A DNA stretch of 64,000 nucleotides from Lepidodermella squamata (lineage: Eukaryota > Gastrotricha): positions 3,410,001-3,474,000 of the forward strand of contig JBLDXI010000054.1 in the NCBI GenBank assembly GCA_047495785.1, in the 5' to 3' direction. Of the stretch, positions 9,540 to 21,453 are shown in pieces (within the stretch, counting starts at the first letter, position 1; each line of letters begins with the position of its first letter). The translations under genes were made by a program, and so were the position numbers. Under the pieces are notes generated by a model. It saw only the letters and a program-made list of their open reading frames with translations, did no database searches and was not told where the DNA came from.

Positions 9540-11355
9540 CTAGAAGTAGGTTACACCATCGTCATCCTAAAAAAACCAGATTTTCGAATTCAAATGCAAC
9601 AGTATGTGAATAAAATACCTCCTCGGGCTCGGGATTTTCCACAGGTTGATGATCCGGTTGCGTCGTGGCGTACGTTGCTCGGGGCATTTTAGCAGGAGGT
9701 GATGCGCTTTGATAGGGCCAAGCTACGACAGGTGGGCTTATCACAGCCTCAGTAGTTGAGCTGGTCGCATTGGCTGTAACGTTCATGTTGCCATACTGTG
9801 ATTCTTGATTATCGGTGTTAGTTGGATTCGCATAGCTTATCCTAATTCTCGGATAGTCTACAACTGTAGCAGCCTGAGGATATGAGTTCATGGGAATCGT
9901 CGGCGTGGGAGGAGGAACGGCCCTACGCTGTTTCAATCTGGCACATGGAATTCATTTTTTAGAATATTGGGAAAAAATCAGTTAAATTACATGGTAGATA
10001 TCAAATAGAGACCGATAAGAACTAGCAGGATGGCAGCGATTACGGCGCTAACGATAATCGCGGCTAATACGCCCTCATCTAGGTCAGAAGATGATGATTT
10101 TTCAGCTGGAACTTTGACAGAAACCTCCCCGAAAACCAGCTTCAGACCAGGGTCATTCTTGACGATATCTGCTACCTGACGCTCGATGTCTTCATTTTTG
10201 ACATTTTTATCCACTGTAACTGTATATACAGCAATTATCCCGAATTGTTCAACTCGTATCATCGAGAACTCCAATCTCTGACCTTGCCTGAAAAACATCA
10301 AGGTTTCAATTGTCTTAAACGATTTCGCAAAAATATACCGAAAAGAGGTGATCTTGATCTCCGCGAAGAAAAAGTCGGTTTTTTGGTAAATATTTTCCAG
10401 CTGAGTTAGAAAAGCATTTGATAGAACGGCGCTTATTTTAATAAAATTTGTTAATACCTCTCTCGAAAATATCTCAGCTGCATCTTTGTAAAATTGAGAT
10501 GACGAGTTTTTAAGATCAGTACTCCAGTACTTGATTTCATTGCCGATTTTGACATATTGCGCTGACATCTCGCAAAAAACTGAATGAAGAACAAATATTG
10601 GCAAATATTCAAATGAGAAGGAAAGTACTTTGTTTAGTTTCAGCTGGAGAAATTGGCGTCACTTTTGTCGTTACAGGTTGCGTTGACCAATATTCAGTTG
10701 AGGTCGTAGGCATATTCGTCGAAGATTCTGTCGAAGCTGGTTCAGTCGTTTGCGATAATGTCGTGTCGCTGATAGGATTTAAAGTCGTTGTTGTTTGTAA
10801 AGAGGAAATCGGTTCAGTTGTAGTTGATGCAATATCATCGCCGATTGTTGTTGTTGCATTGACATTCTCGATGGTTGTAGTACCAAGATCTGCCAACTGT
10901 GTAGTTGGGACTGATGAAGTTTGCCCTTCGGTCGTTGTTGGCTCTTCTGTATCAGAACCCCATGTTGTCGGGGGGTCAGTAATATCCAGTGCTGTAGTTG
11001 TGGTGTCGACTCCCTGAGTGGTTGAGGTAGCTGGTTCTAGCGTAGTCGAAGTAATTTCTTCTACAACCGTGGTTGTATCTGCTTCGATAGCAATTTGCGT
11101 CGTAGTTGGAGGTGCAGTTGTTGATTGTAGCGTAGTAGAAGTAATGTCTTCTAAAACCGTGGTTGTGTCAATTTCGATAGCATTCTGCGTCGTAGTTGGA
11201 GGTGCAGTAGAAGAATCTTCGGCTTCAAAAGACAAAACAATTTTGATAAGAGCACAACATATCAAGGCTAATGTTTATGTGAATGAATGAATGAGCATAC
11301 CTGAACAGCAATGGCTGTAAACTACGAACAAGATGAGCAAATAATTCAACTTCAT
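9540..11355 (-). CDS. Mucin-like type I membrane protein with SEA domain
   Basis: Seven exons (11301-11355, 10629-11222, 10458-10579, 10339-10400, 9991-10287, 9619-9937, 9540-9566; introns 49-78 nt) encode 491 aa. Order: signal peptide (MKLNYLLILFVVYSHCCS, residues 1-18), then about 200 residues of Thr/Ser/Pro-rich mucin-like sequence. The SEA-type domain (SSSQFYKDAAEIFS to ITSFRQGQRLEF and IIAVYTVTVD) follows. Next come a transmembrane helix (GVLAAIIVSAVIAAILLVLI) and a cytoplasmic tail rich in Pro, Tyr and Gln ending DDDGVTYF. The classic G-SVVV self-cleavage site is not obvious. This is the architecture of transmembrane mucins and related surface receptors. The mucin exon contains a 90-bp tandem duplication. 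No orthologue named. Confidence 0.8.
11029..11208 (-). repeat. 90-bp tandem duplication in the mucin exon
   Basis: Two adjacent copies of a 30-residue unit of the form TAPPTTTQ-AIE-DTTTV-E-ITSTTL occur in the Thr-rich region. An identical stretch of about 23 nt in each copy is spaced exactly 90 bp apart (about 11095 and 11185). Variable repeat number is typical of mucin exons. Confidence 0.7.
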
Positions 11356-12811
11356 TGGATTATTTCGTATTAATGATTTAAGTTTAGAGCTCAACGCCAA
11401 ATTGGCACCTGGGTATTGGTACTCAGATTAAATTTTTCCGCCTATTTTTATACAAAAGTGTTAACTGATTGCTATTTCAGGTATGTGATTATCTTTATTG
11501 GAACCTATTTTGAATATCGCTGGGCGTAATAATAGGCGAAATTATCGGAAACCGCTCTCGGTGTACAGCGGCATTTTTTGTTGATAAAAAAAAGTTCGCC
11601 ACTCACACATTGCCTATGGCCTCTGAGTTCTAGCCAGCGTTGTGATAGCCGGGTATTTCATTTGACGGTGCAGATTGTTATTTATCAAGCGTTGCATCAT
11701 TTTTTATAGTTTATAGTTCTGAATATTTTAGATAAATTGCTTCTGAGTGTAACCTGCCCACTCGTTGCCCACACTTTCAGACGCTGTAAAACGCGGGCGA
11801 TAAAATACCGGAAAAGTGCAACCTTTTCCAGCTCATGAAAGTGGTCGCTAAAAACACAGCCTAGTGCTTCAATTGCTACCTCGGTATTTTAGTCTCGATT
11901 TACTGCTTCATTCAGCCTATCAGAAAAACATAATTATTAGCGTCTGCAGAACATTGCGGGGAACGCTCTGGAAAATTTGCGCCGCTAAAACCAGCACTTT
12001 TTTCTGATTTTGTGAGATTTCGAATATTTCTCAACTTAATCGATAATCGATAATGTTGGTCCTAACCTAAGACACCAGGATTCATTACTCGAGCTACCGG
12101 GTAACCTCAGATATCTGTATAACGTTGAAAAAAATATCGAGAAAATCCCTGATTGGCAAAAGCAATATTGCCTCTGTAGAATGAAGTATTACATACTCTC
12201 AAACTGATAGGGCAAATTACGCAAAGTACGAGATCTATCGGCAATCGGTTAGGCCTGATTTAAAAATAATTAAAGGAAAAATTACCTCGAAATAACTCAT
12301 TATTTCCGGGAGGTCAAGGGCTGGAGACTCACATTTAGCGTTGAATTTAGGGTGCGGTGCGTAACCGAAGTTAGGTAATATTTAATATTAGCTTTTGGAA
12401 TTCAAGTATTGTTATCGGTTATCGCCATATTCTGGTTTTCACTTCATCTTGAATGCCTGTAAAAGCGAAATCGGCAAACTTCATTTAAAATGAAAACAAT
12501 TCGGTGTATTTTTTCTAGTTTTATTTTGCGAATGTAGTAAAGCATATAAGTATACATATACGGTGTTGGGCTTTTTGAAACCAAAATCAGTAAGAAAGTG
12601 TTGGCGCGACTATCAACGGAATAAAAGATGATAACACAGTCTCACACTCACGCTTTAACGGGCTATTTTTCGAGGCACGGAGCAAGGCAGCCGCTTCTCA
12701 TCAAATCACAGACTAACATAATGGAACAGAGCAACAGTCTTTTGACACAGTTCTGACTTTTGAGCGATAAAAATGAATCTGATCTGACTGACTGGTTGAT
12801 GCGCGAAAGGA
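11356..12811. other. Intergenic between SEA mucin and RUVBL1
   Basis: About 1.45 kb without a supported gene. It holds the promoter of the SEA gene and the RUVBL1 3' end (minus-strand AATAAA, plus TTTATT at 12520-12525). No repeat recognised. Confidence 0.5.
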
Positions 12812-14350
<1,539 letters not shown>

Positions 14351-14446
14351 TCAGGTAGTAATAACAAATTTAATAAGCAGATCTAGAATGGAAAATCGCA
14401 GAAGTTTAACAAAATACTTTAAAAATGTGACTAGATCTTTAAAAGG

Positions 14447-15461
14447 TTATTTTTGGGGCAAAGTAAGGTCTTCCTCCTCTTCATCGTCTTCATCTTTCTT
14501 CCCTGATACAAAACTTTTCAACCATTCCAATCTCTGCTCACGCCGAAGCCTTCGCTCATCACGAGCGGTGGGCACTTTCTGACCAGCCCCAATCAAACTT
14601 TGGTAATACCTGTATTAACAAAACGATACAAAATGTGTCCAGTTACGAGCAAACAAGTTACTTTTGTTGGGCTAAATGTAGAGCTATTACAGCCTTGTGC
14701 CTTTCTTCTTCAGTGAGACCTGCGTACTTTTGCAGAGGATAAATTATAAGACCCGCAAACGTTCTGCAAAAATCGATTTTGTATGAATAATTTTGAACTT
14801 GGAAAAACGAACCCCAAAACACCCCCAACAATGCCCGCTACTGCACAACCCCGGAAGCCCATATTAAGCTTCATAATGCTACCAGCGAGAACTGAAAAAA
14901 ATTGTTTGAAAAATAATTTAGCTTAGAAAAGCACCCTTACAGCCGCCAGCTGAATAATCGGTTAAGCGACTCTGATTATTAGCAACAGAAACTGCCTTAG
15001 AGCCACCCATGAAAATGATGGCAAAAGATGTGAATTTCAACGCCACGAGTGCAGATTGTTGCATTGCTCGAACGAAGACAAAGTCCATGTAAGCCCGCAT
15101 AGCCTTGTACTTAGTCTCGAAAACGCTAATCTGGTTGGTTGAATGCCACCGAAAATGCGCATGCTTGCCAGTAAAATAGTTGCTGAAGAAAAACGTCAGA
15201 AAGCCGATGTGCACGCCATTATCGAGCAGAAGCTTGGTCTCAGGGCCCATGTGACCATAGTTACTGCATAAAAGTAAGTTAGATAACCTAATTAATTCGA
15301 AAAACGATCACCTACTCGCTTCCATAAGCCTGTCGCAGCCTACTCCAAGGAGTTTCTTGAGAAATGTAGGCGTCTATTTCCTCGGGCGTAATTTTTGGCA
15401 GGAAAACATTTTCTGGCCGGTCTTCATAGCCCATGCCAAATTTGCGAACTAAAGCTTCCAT
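14447..15461 (-). CDS. TIMMDC1: TIMMDC1-like mitochondrial complex I assembly factor
   Basis: Five exons (15316-15461, 14941-15263, 14813-14891, 14662-14763, 14447-14609; introns 49-52 nt) encode 270 aa (human TIMMDC1 285 aa). It has the Tim17/22/23-type arrangement: several membrane segments with Gly-rich helices (GFRGCAVAGIVGGVLGTFAG) and a following FQKY-like motif, LQKYAGLTEEER. The upstream block TPWSRLRQAYG matches the TGWERIKELF region. A charged C-terminal tail ends in a Glu/Asp run. TIMMDC1 sits in the inner membrane and helps build complex I. The third donor (GGGTTCGT) is weak, but it is the only phase-compatible choice. The match is at motif level rather than high identity. Confidence 0.75.
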
Positions 15462-15771
15462 TTTTTGCAACTAATATATCTAAATTGGCACCAAGAAGCT
15501 GTATTCAACGATAGTTATATGAAGATATAATTATAAACCCTTCAGAATCGACGTCCTAGTGCATGTACATCTGACCCGTGAAAACTCAACAAATGAGTCA
15601 AAAATATTGGCTTCGCTTTTTTCACAACGTGCACCATTTTTTCGAATGATGAAAAAGTATACTTCACAAAGTTGAGCGAAGATGATAAGACGACGATGAC
15701 GACAAGGGGCAATGCATTGTTTGTTGTGGCATAAAACGTAAATTTTGCTGATCCAGTTTTGAGCAGAAAAA

Positions 15772-17239
15772 TTAGCCAAGTAAGCTTTTTGAGTAATCTT
15801 CCATTTCTTTCACCGATGCATCCGCAATGCGACGAATCGTGGCCTCAAAGCACGATCGAATTGTTTCAGCAGCGTTGCGACTATCTCTGCATCATCAAAA
15901 TTGTGATGGAAATCAACAAATTTAACTGAAAAAATTACTTGATAAACATTTTTCCAATTCCCAAAATGTTCTGACATTGACTTTGAAAGTTTTTGGCGAC
16001 TTCGAGATTTTTTGCAGTAATCAATTCGAGAGTTTCAGTCGCAGCCGGGCGATGATTTTCGGCGACTTCATTCCGAACCCTGTTCCCATTATGCTTGCCG
16101 TGGTCAGAGCGAGGAATGCTGGCGATTGAGTTTGATCTGCCATGGTCATTGCGATGCGGACTAGGCGATCGCGATTCACTTCGATTAGACGACTGTTTCC
16201 TCACAACCTTACGAATCGTGGATTCAACGGGAGAGCGGGAACGGGATCGATCGCGGCTACTGTCATGCTGACGCTTTCGGGTGCGAGAGTCAGGCTTGCG
16301 CGGTTGCTGCCTCTGGCTGACGTGTTGCCGCTCCCGCTGACGATGGCGAGAGTCGCGCTTAGAAGATGTGACCTCTTCGTCTTCTGAAAACGATTCTTGT
16401 TCGACGGATTCGATGTTTGACAAAGAAGCTTCCGACGGCGATCGGACCGATAATATCTCTTCCTTTTCGTTGTAGCGCTGACGTCCTGAATTCTATGGTG
16501 GCAAGAAATGAAAAAATTAGAATAATCCTCCTTAAATTAGTGGGTGCTTACACTCGCTTTGACTTGTCTACGAGGATATTCGCCTTCCGTATCGGAAACG
16601 CTGTTCGAGCGTAGATCGTCCGAAATTGGAGAACGGTCATCGTTTCTCGGCCGACGAGGTTGATACGGCTTTTGACTGCCATTGCTGGGGAAATCCCGAC
16701 GTTCGGCATTTCGCCGATTCCAATTGCCTCCGTTGTTGTCAGCGATGTTGGTGTTGCTACCACGACTTCTCAGCAGATCAGAGCGGAGATCACTAGGGCT
16801 GCCACCGCCGCGGGCGCCACCGTTGCTCCTGGGACGACGGGGCTCTTCGCGGAAGTTGTCACGAGGCAGCTGACGGCGCTCATCTGCGATTTCTTTGGCC
16901 TTTTGGTGGTCCTTGTAATACTGCATGTTTACTCGATATCCAAGAATTGTTCTGTCATTATATCGACGTATAACTTCTTCAGCAACCCGTGTATCGTCAA
17001 ATCGAAGGGCCAGAAATAGATTAGTTCCATCTTGTGACTGCCGATGAAAAGCGACAGTACAGCGACCACAGTTATCGAAGAAAAATGCTCTAAACAAGAA
17101 TTATTTACCATTTATCTAGAATTATAAAACAAACCTACCGAATTTTCTCAATGCTAACACCGGATGGGAAACCTCGCATATAAACTGAGTGAAAATCTGG
17201 TTTCATCCGATCAGCAATCGCCAAATATTCCTTCGACAT
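15772..17239 (-). CDS. RRM protein with RS/RG-rich region, unidentified
   Basis: Four exons (17139-17239, 16552-17089, 15939-16492, 15772-15886; introns 49-59 nt) encode 435 aa. Residues about 17-110 form an RNA-recognition motif (FHSVYMRGFPSGVS for RNP2, LFLALRFDDTRVAEEVI for RNP1-like). The middle is Arg/Asn/Ser-rich with RRPRS and GGARGGG runs. The next segment is a typical SR region (RSRSRSPVES, SESRSPSPHR). The last 60 residues look helical and conserved (ETLELITAKNLEVAKNF to RRIADASVKEMEDY). Reading exon 3 to its own stop would lose the last 37 residues; the 52-nt intron there is inferred from phase and acceptor. It is probably a nuclear RNA-processing or coactivator protein, but I cannot name an orthologue. 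Confidence 0.75.
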
Positions 17240-17354
17240 GTTTCGTAAATAAAAATATCTATATTAAATGAACGGGGGATTTTACGGCTGAATTCGCTGA
17301 AAATTGAGAGGAGCAAGAGAAAATTTATTATTACTAAATAAAGGAGAAAGCTCT

Positions 17355-17930
17355 TCATTTTTGCACAATTTTGACTGGCGTTTCGCGCAATTCGACTTCT
17401 TTCTGAATATCTTCCCGCCGATGAGTGCCGTCGCAAAATGGTCGGCTGTCGGTCTGTTTACAGTTGCAAAGCCACACCTCGCACTCTTCGGCAACCTCGA
17501 ATTTAACCGGCCTAAATCTCGGTTGCGTTTTGATGTTACCGGTTCCTTCAATTTTGGCGTGCATACCATCACACAACGGTTGGGAGTGACTTTGTCCACA
17601 AGAGCACCACGAGTAAATTTTACCGGGCTTCGCCAACATCTTCCACGGCTTGCAATCAAAAATTTTGCCCTTCACAACCTCGTATTGATTAGGATATTTA
17701 GGTGTTTCGGGATGATTAGTCTCGGAAACACCACCAGCAGATTGATCCAACAAACCGTATTCTTTGAGCAAAGTGTCTTGCTTCGACTTCTCTTCTTCGG
17801 CCTTCTTTTTCAGCGACTCCTTGTACTTCTTAGTTAATAAAACCGGCTGATTACTGGTATGAAGCGATCGAAACTCAACTGGCGAGAGAGCTTTAGTAAT
17901 CGCCAATTTTGAGCCAATTACTCGAATCAT
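17355..17930 (-). CDS. CISD3: CISD3, mitochondrial CDGSH iron-sulfur protein with two domains
   Basis: An uninterrupted frame of 191 aa. Two CDGSH-type 2Fe-2S domains follow each other, each with the 3Cys-1His ligand set: Cys109/Cys111/Cys120/His124 (CSCGQSHSQPLCDGMH) and Cys155/Cys157/Cys166/His170 (CNCKQTDSRPFCDGTH). The Arg/Lys-rich N-terminus of about 40 residues looks like a mitochondrial targeting sequence, followed by a charged linker. Two domains in one soluble chain distinguish CISD3 from the membrane-anchored CISD1/2. The gene ends 115 nt before the ATG of the RRM gene. An acceptor-like ATTTTCATTTAG lies 14 nt upstream of the start. Minus-strand AATAAA is at 17324-17329. Confidence 0.93.
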   Translation of the reverse strand: MIRVIGSKLAITKALSPVEFRSLHTSNQPVLLTKKYKESLKKKAEEEKSKQDTLLKEYGLLDQSAGGVSETNHPETPKYPNQYEVVKGKIFDCKPWKMLAKPGKIYSWCSCGQSHSQPLCDGMHAKIEGTGNIKTQPRFRPVKFEVAEECEVWLCNCKQTDSRPFCDGTHRREDIQKEVELRETPVKIVQK

Positions 17931-17944
17931 TTCAAATAATAATC

Positions 17945-17946
17945 CT
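17945..17946 (-). promoter_or_regulatory. 3'-splice-site-like AG 14 nt before the CISD3 start codon
   Basis: The minus strand reads ATTTTCATTTAG and then a 14-nt leader to the ATG at 17930. The gap to the upstream same-strand gene RGP1 is only 163 nt, which fits a downstream cistron matured by trans-splicing. Confidence 0.45.
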
Positions 17947-18093
17947 AAATGAAAATAAAAATCTGATTAAAACATGGTCCCATCTTTTTAATTGATTACT
18001 TCCGGAGCAGTGGTGATATTTACGAAAAATTAATAGCATTTGTGATTTTTCATCATTTTCATAATTAATAATATCAGTAACTGAAACAATAAA

Positions 18094-19356
18094 TTAATGC
18101 ACGGTCACCGTGTTGACAGGCGGCAAATAATGAAGCGCTGTCAAAAGACGTGGATTCGCAGCAATCAACTTTATATCCATGTCCCATGACAAAGTTTCCG
18201 TGGCCTGCGTTTGAGCGTTAGGAACAATGCCACCATCACCAGGCACTAGCAACCTCCAGGATGTATAGCCTCCAGAATCATTTGATTGCTCAGCCTCTGC
18301 TAGCCGTTTATCGGCTTTTAGCAGCGTGAATTCAAAATGAACACGCCACCGCAATTGCACAATACCAGACTCGAAAGTTGGGGTAACATCGGGCGGCACT
18401 GGTAAAAATAAATTCGAAACTACTGAATGGAGACACAGTTCCTCTTGCTGAGCGACAACATTCACTGCCATAGAAACCACGTCGTTATTAGATTCTGAAG
18501 TTGCAGGTATCAACTCTTCACAGCACAACTTGGCAGACCATTTCAAAGAATCGACAGAAGATCTACTGAAATCGAACAATCCTAGCACTGAATCCCCGAT
18601 ACGGACAACTTGCTTATCAATAGTAAGGGTGCCAACTAATCGAGGCTTTTTGGTAACAGCATCGACACCGGCATTGATAGTGTAAGTTCTCGAACTAGAG
18701 ACATACGGTGGTTCGAACAAGGGCGATGGTGGAGAGTTATTGCCGTTCGAACCCACAGCTGCGTCCCGCTCTCTTTCCAGATCTTCGGAGAACGGATTTC
18801 CGACAGCCTTGAAGGAATCCGAGAAAGTTCTATGCAATGAAGAGCTATCGTTTGGTGCATAATGAATTGAGGACATTGGTAGAGGTAAAACTCGAAGAGG
18901 AATCTTAGCTAGTTTAATTGGGAGATTAGGGCGTTGAACGCCGATGGTGAGACGATAAAATATTCGAACTGCTTCGCCATCAAACGAAGGAGGCGCATCT
19001 GTAGGAAGCTGCTCAGAAAAGTCCACTGTTCGATGCCCAGACGGATTGAGGTTGCAATCACAAAACAACATTTTAGTTTGCCCTTGAAATATGACTATTT
19101 CAGCAATAGAGCCCTTTCGACCGAGAGATTTTCCAGATTGGGCACTTAGCGCCAAACGAGAGCAGGCAGCGGCACGAGCTGAAAGATTAGCCACACATTC
19201 GAGCTGAACAGTCGCCCAGGATAAAAATATTGGAGACAGTTTGTCCGTGGATTGACCGTCATTGTCGCAGCTGTTCACAAAAGTTAACGAGCAATTGATT
19301 GTTTGCCCGCCAACGTAAATATGCCCGTTAGGCAAGGACAAACGTATCTCTAACAT
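18094..19356 (-). CDS. RGP1: RGP1 homologue, Rab6 GEF complex partner 2
   Basis: A single open frame of 420 aa, close to human RGP1 (391 aa). It is an arrestin-like fold protein. The start (LEIRLSLPNGHIYVGGQTIN) parallels the family opening. The family blocks KMLFCDCNLNPSGH, PPSFDGEAVRIFYRLTIGVQR and IPLRVLPLP are all present, and the C-terminal half keeps VQLRWRVHFEFTL. With RIC1 it forms the exchange factor for Rab6 at the Golgi. The lack of introns over 1.26 kb is unusual beside its neighbours. An acceptor-like TCTTTAG ends two nt before the ATG (19359-19360). Confidence 0.9.
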   Translation of the reverse strand: MLEIRLSLPNGHIYVGGQTINCSLTFVNSCDNDGQSTDKLSPIFLSWATVQLECVANLSARAAACSRLALSAQSGKSLGRKGSIAEIVIFQGQTKMLFCDCNLNPSGHRTVDFSEQLPTDAPPSFDGEAVRIFYRLTIGVQRPNLPIKLAKIPLRVLPLPMSSIHYAPNDSSSLHRTFSDSFKAVGNPFSEDLERERDAAVGSNGNNSPPSPLFEPPYVSSSRTYTINAGVDAVTKKPRLVGTLTIDKQVVRIGDSVLGLFDFSRSSVDSLKWSAKLCCEELIPATSESNNDVVSMAVNVVAQQEELCLHSVVSNLFLPVPPDVTPTFESGIVQLRWRVHFEFTLLKADKRLAEAEQSNDSGGYTSWRLLVPGDGGIVPNAQTQATETLSWDMDIKLIAANPRLLTALHYLPPVNTVTVH

Positions 19357-19360
19357 CCCT

Positions 19361-20458
19361 AAAGATTACAAAATGAGTAAAATGACAGGATACATAATCG
19401 TGCTGAATGACAATAAATAAGGAGAATGGAGAAAGAACAAACATCCTTTGCGCCTGATCATCGTACCGTCACCTGCCACTGCCAATAGAGAAGTAGTGGC
19501 GCCCTATGCCTTATGCGCTACCTCAGGAAAACTTTCATATCTCGATATCTCCGCCGCAGATTCCAATCTTTCAGCTTTCAGCTTTCCTTGAAATACGAAC
19601 ATGGTACATGAACAACAAATAAAATGAAACTAAATTAATAGCCGCTGGGAATGAAAAATCTATGCCGCAGAAACAAAACACTGGTAGTCAATTGACTTGC
19701 GAGTGATCGATTCTAGGGTACTAATTAGTGGCTAGCCGCAAGACACAAGGCCCAAGCCCCACCGGCACCAGGCTACACAACACGACAACAGGTTACAAGT
19801 TATCACACGGGACGCCGCAACTTTACCTGCCTGGATGCGAAATCTGATCGCGTTGGTTTGAAAACGCAACTTTTTAAAGAATTATATGTCACATTTTATG
19901 TCACTTAAAAATAGAATCATTCATTTATATTAGTAAAATTTTCAGGTAAATTAAGTACTTTTACATAAAATTGTCGACGTCGATCGCCGCAGGTGTTTCA
20001 CATGACACTGCGCGAAAAAAGAGTTCGGTCCTTGGCCCTTAGCCCCTGGTGGTTCGCATTTCATTAGGAAATAACTTGGTTGAACCCTGTATTTTGTATA
20101 AACATTGTTGGAGTATACTAGATCCTATAACAGCTCGTAAATTTTGGTAGCATTTTAACACAGACCGTCTTAACAATGATCAGATAGCGGTGTGGGAACG
20201 GAATTCTTTCCAGTCTACCCAAAACCCAAACAGGAGCCTTGGCAGTTATAAAGTAGTCGAAGATCAGCACGGTTGTTTGATTGAAAACCAGGTTAACAGG
20301 CGTGCTCAGTCTCCACAGTCAGAAATCAGGCCGAGCCGATGCGATATCACCGAGATTTTACCCGATGATCGAATAAAAAAAGGAATTACGGTCAATCCCT
20401 GTGGTTTGCTCGTTAACACTTGATGAAAATAGAGTGTAGAAAGCCCTTTTCATCTATT
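19361..20458. other. Intergenic upstream of RGP1
   Basis: About 1.1 kb without a supported gene. The 77-codon plus-strand frame at 20190-20423 has no family resemblance. Probably the RGP1 promoter. Confidence 0.5.
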
Positions 20459-20467
20459 CATCCTGAT
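20459..20467. repeat. Left 9-bp target-site duplication CATCCTGAT
   Basis: Perfect direct copy of 21014-21022. The bases outside the 9-bp copies differ on both sides, so the duplication is exactly nine. Confidence 0.85.
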
Positions 20468-21013
20468 TGTGTTGGGGCCTGAGTCCGAATTCTGCCCATA
20501 CGCGCTCGGGCCGGCCCGTACGCAGACGGGTAACATTGATTTGCCTCTCCGCCGCTTTAAAACATGCCCGTATGCGACGTTTACTGCAAATTTAATAAAT
20601 TCGTAAGAATCACGGTTCACCGCACAAGGGCCCGCCAAGGTGTTAACCCGAGCCAGGCGGAGAACAATGGGAACCAGCGCTATTGTTCAGCGCCGCACTC
20701 GGGCCGCCGGTCTTGGGTCATCCTACAACCAACGCCTTCCCGATAACCGTATGAAGTCCCAACCCAAACCCGCGGCGACCCGAGTACGGCGCGCGCGAGC
20801 GCCTAACAATAGCACTAGTTCTCATTGTTCTCCTCCATGCTCGGGCCAACACCTTGGCCGGTCTGTGTGCGGTGAAGCGTGATTACATCGAATTTGTTAA
20901 ATTTACAGTAAATGTCGCATACGGGCACGCTATAGACCGGCTCGAGCGCGGAGTGGTAAAGTGCTGTATCCCGGTCGCATACGGTCGAAATCGGGCTCGG
21001 GCCCCAACAATTG
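20468..21013. mobile_element. Foldback (MULE-like) non-autonomous DNA transposon, 546 bp
   Basis: Almost the entire element is an imperfect inverted repeat. The left arm (about 20468-20720) pairs with the reverse complement of the right arm (about 20765-21013), including TTGGGGCC(C/T)GAG near both ends and matched internal blocks such as GCCCGTATGCGAC and CACCGCACA. The GC-rich arms stand out from the AT-rich surroundings. Identical 9-bp sequences CATCCTGAT flank it on both sides. Very long terminal inverted repeats plus a 9-bp duplication are typical of Mutator-like elements. No transposase is encoded. Confidence 0.85.
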
Positions 21014-21022
21014 CATCCTGAT
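21014..21022. repeat. Right 9-bp target-site duplication CATCCTGAT
   Basis: Perfect direct copy of 20459-20467, closing the foldback element. Confidence 0.85.
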
Positions 21023-21453
21023 GGTAAGAGGTAATTTCAGGTTTCAAGCCAACATTTTTCCGAAGTTTCAAGCCCTTAAATATAGACCAAATGCGGACAA
21101 GAAGCAGCGGTCGGCAAAAATTGACCGAAGGAACATATATCCCTGACCCACTGTCTTTACAAGCAAGTACTGTGAACAGGGATTACCAACTTTAGCGTGG
21201 GAGGTGTTGTCTGTTCCTGTTGACACGGAACTCGGTCGAAACTTGGGGAAACATACTTGGGAAAGTTCATGAGTTTTCCAAATTAAATGATCATTTCAAT
21301 GCGACTTATTGACTGTAGCGGTGGAAAGTGGCAACGCAGTACACCATGCAGTGATCATGTTAAGAAAAAAGCTATTTGAAATATCATTAAAATATCTATT
21401 TTATTGATCAATTAGACTGAAGGCACAATAAGTTCCCGATGTCGAGAAATTCA
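21023..21453. other. 3' flank of POLR3A
   Basis: Spacer between the foldback element and the POLR3A stop codon. The minus-strand AATAAA (plus TTTATT at 21400-21405) lies about 50 nt past the stop. Nothing else recognised. Confidence 0.55.

Noticed and set aside
10598-11290. Long plus-strand frames opposite the Thr-rich mucin exon, rich in Val and Ser
   Set aside because: They are the mirror of ACN/GTT-rich codons on the minus strand; the minus frame has signal peptide, splice sites and domain context, the plus frames do not.
15531-15779. 82-codon minus-strand frame just past the RRM gene stop
   Set aside because: It overlaps the last few codons of the RRM gene in another frame and has no recognisable content.
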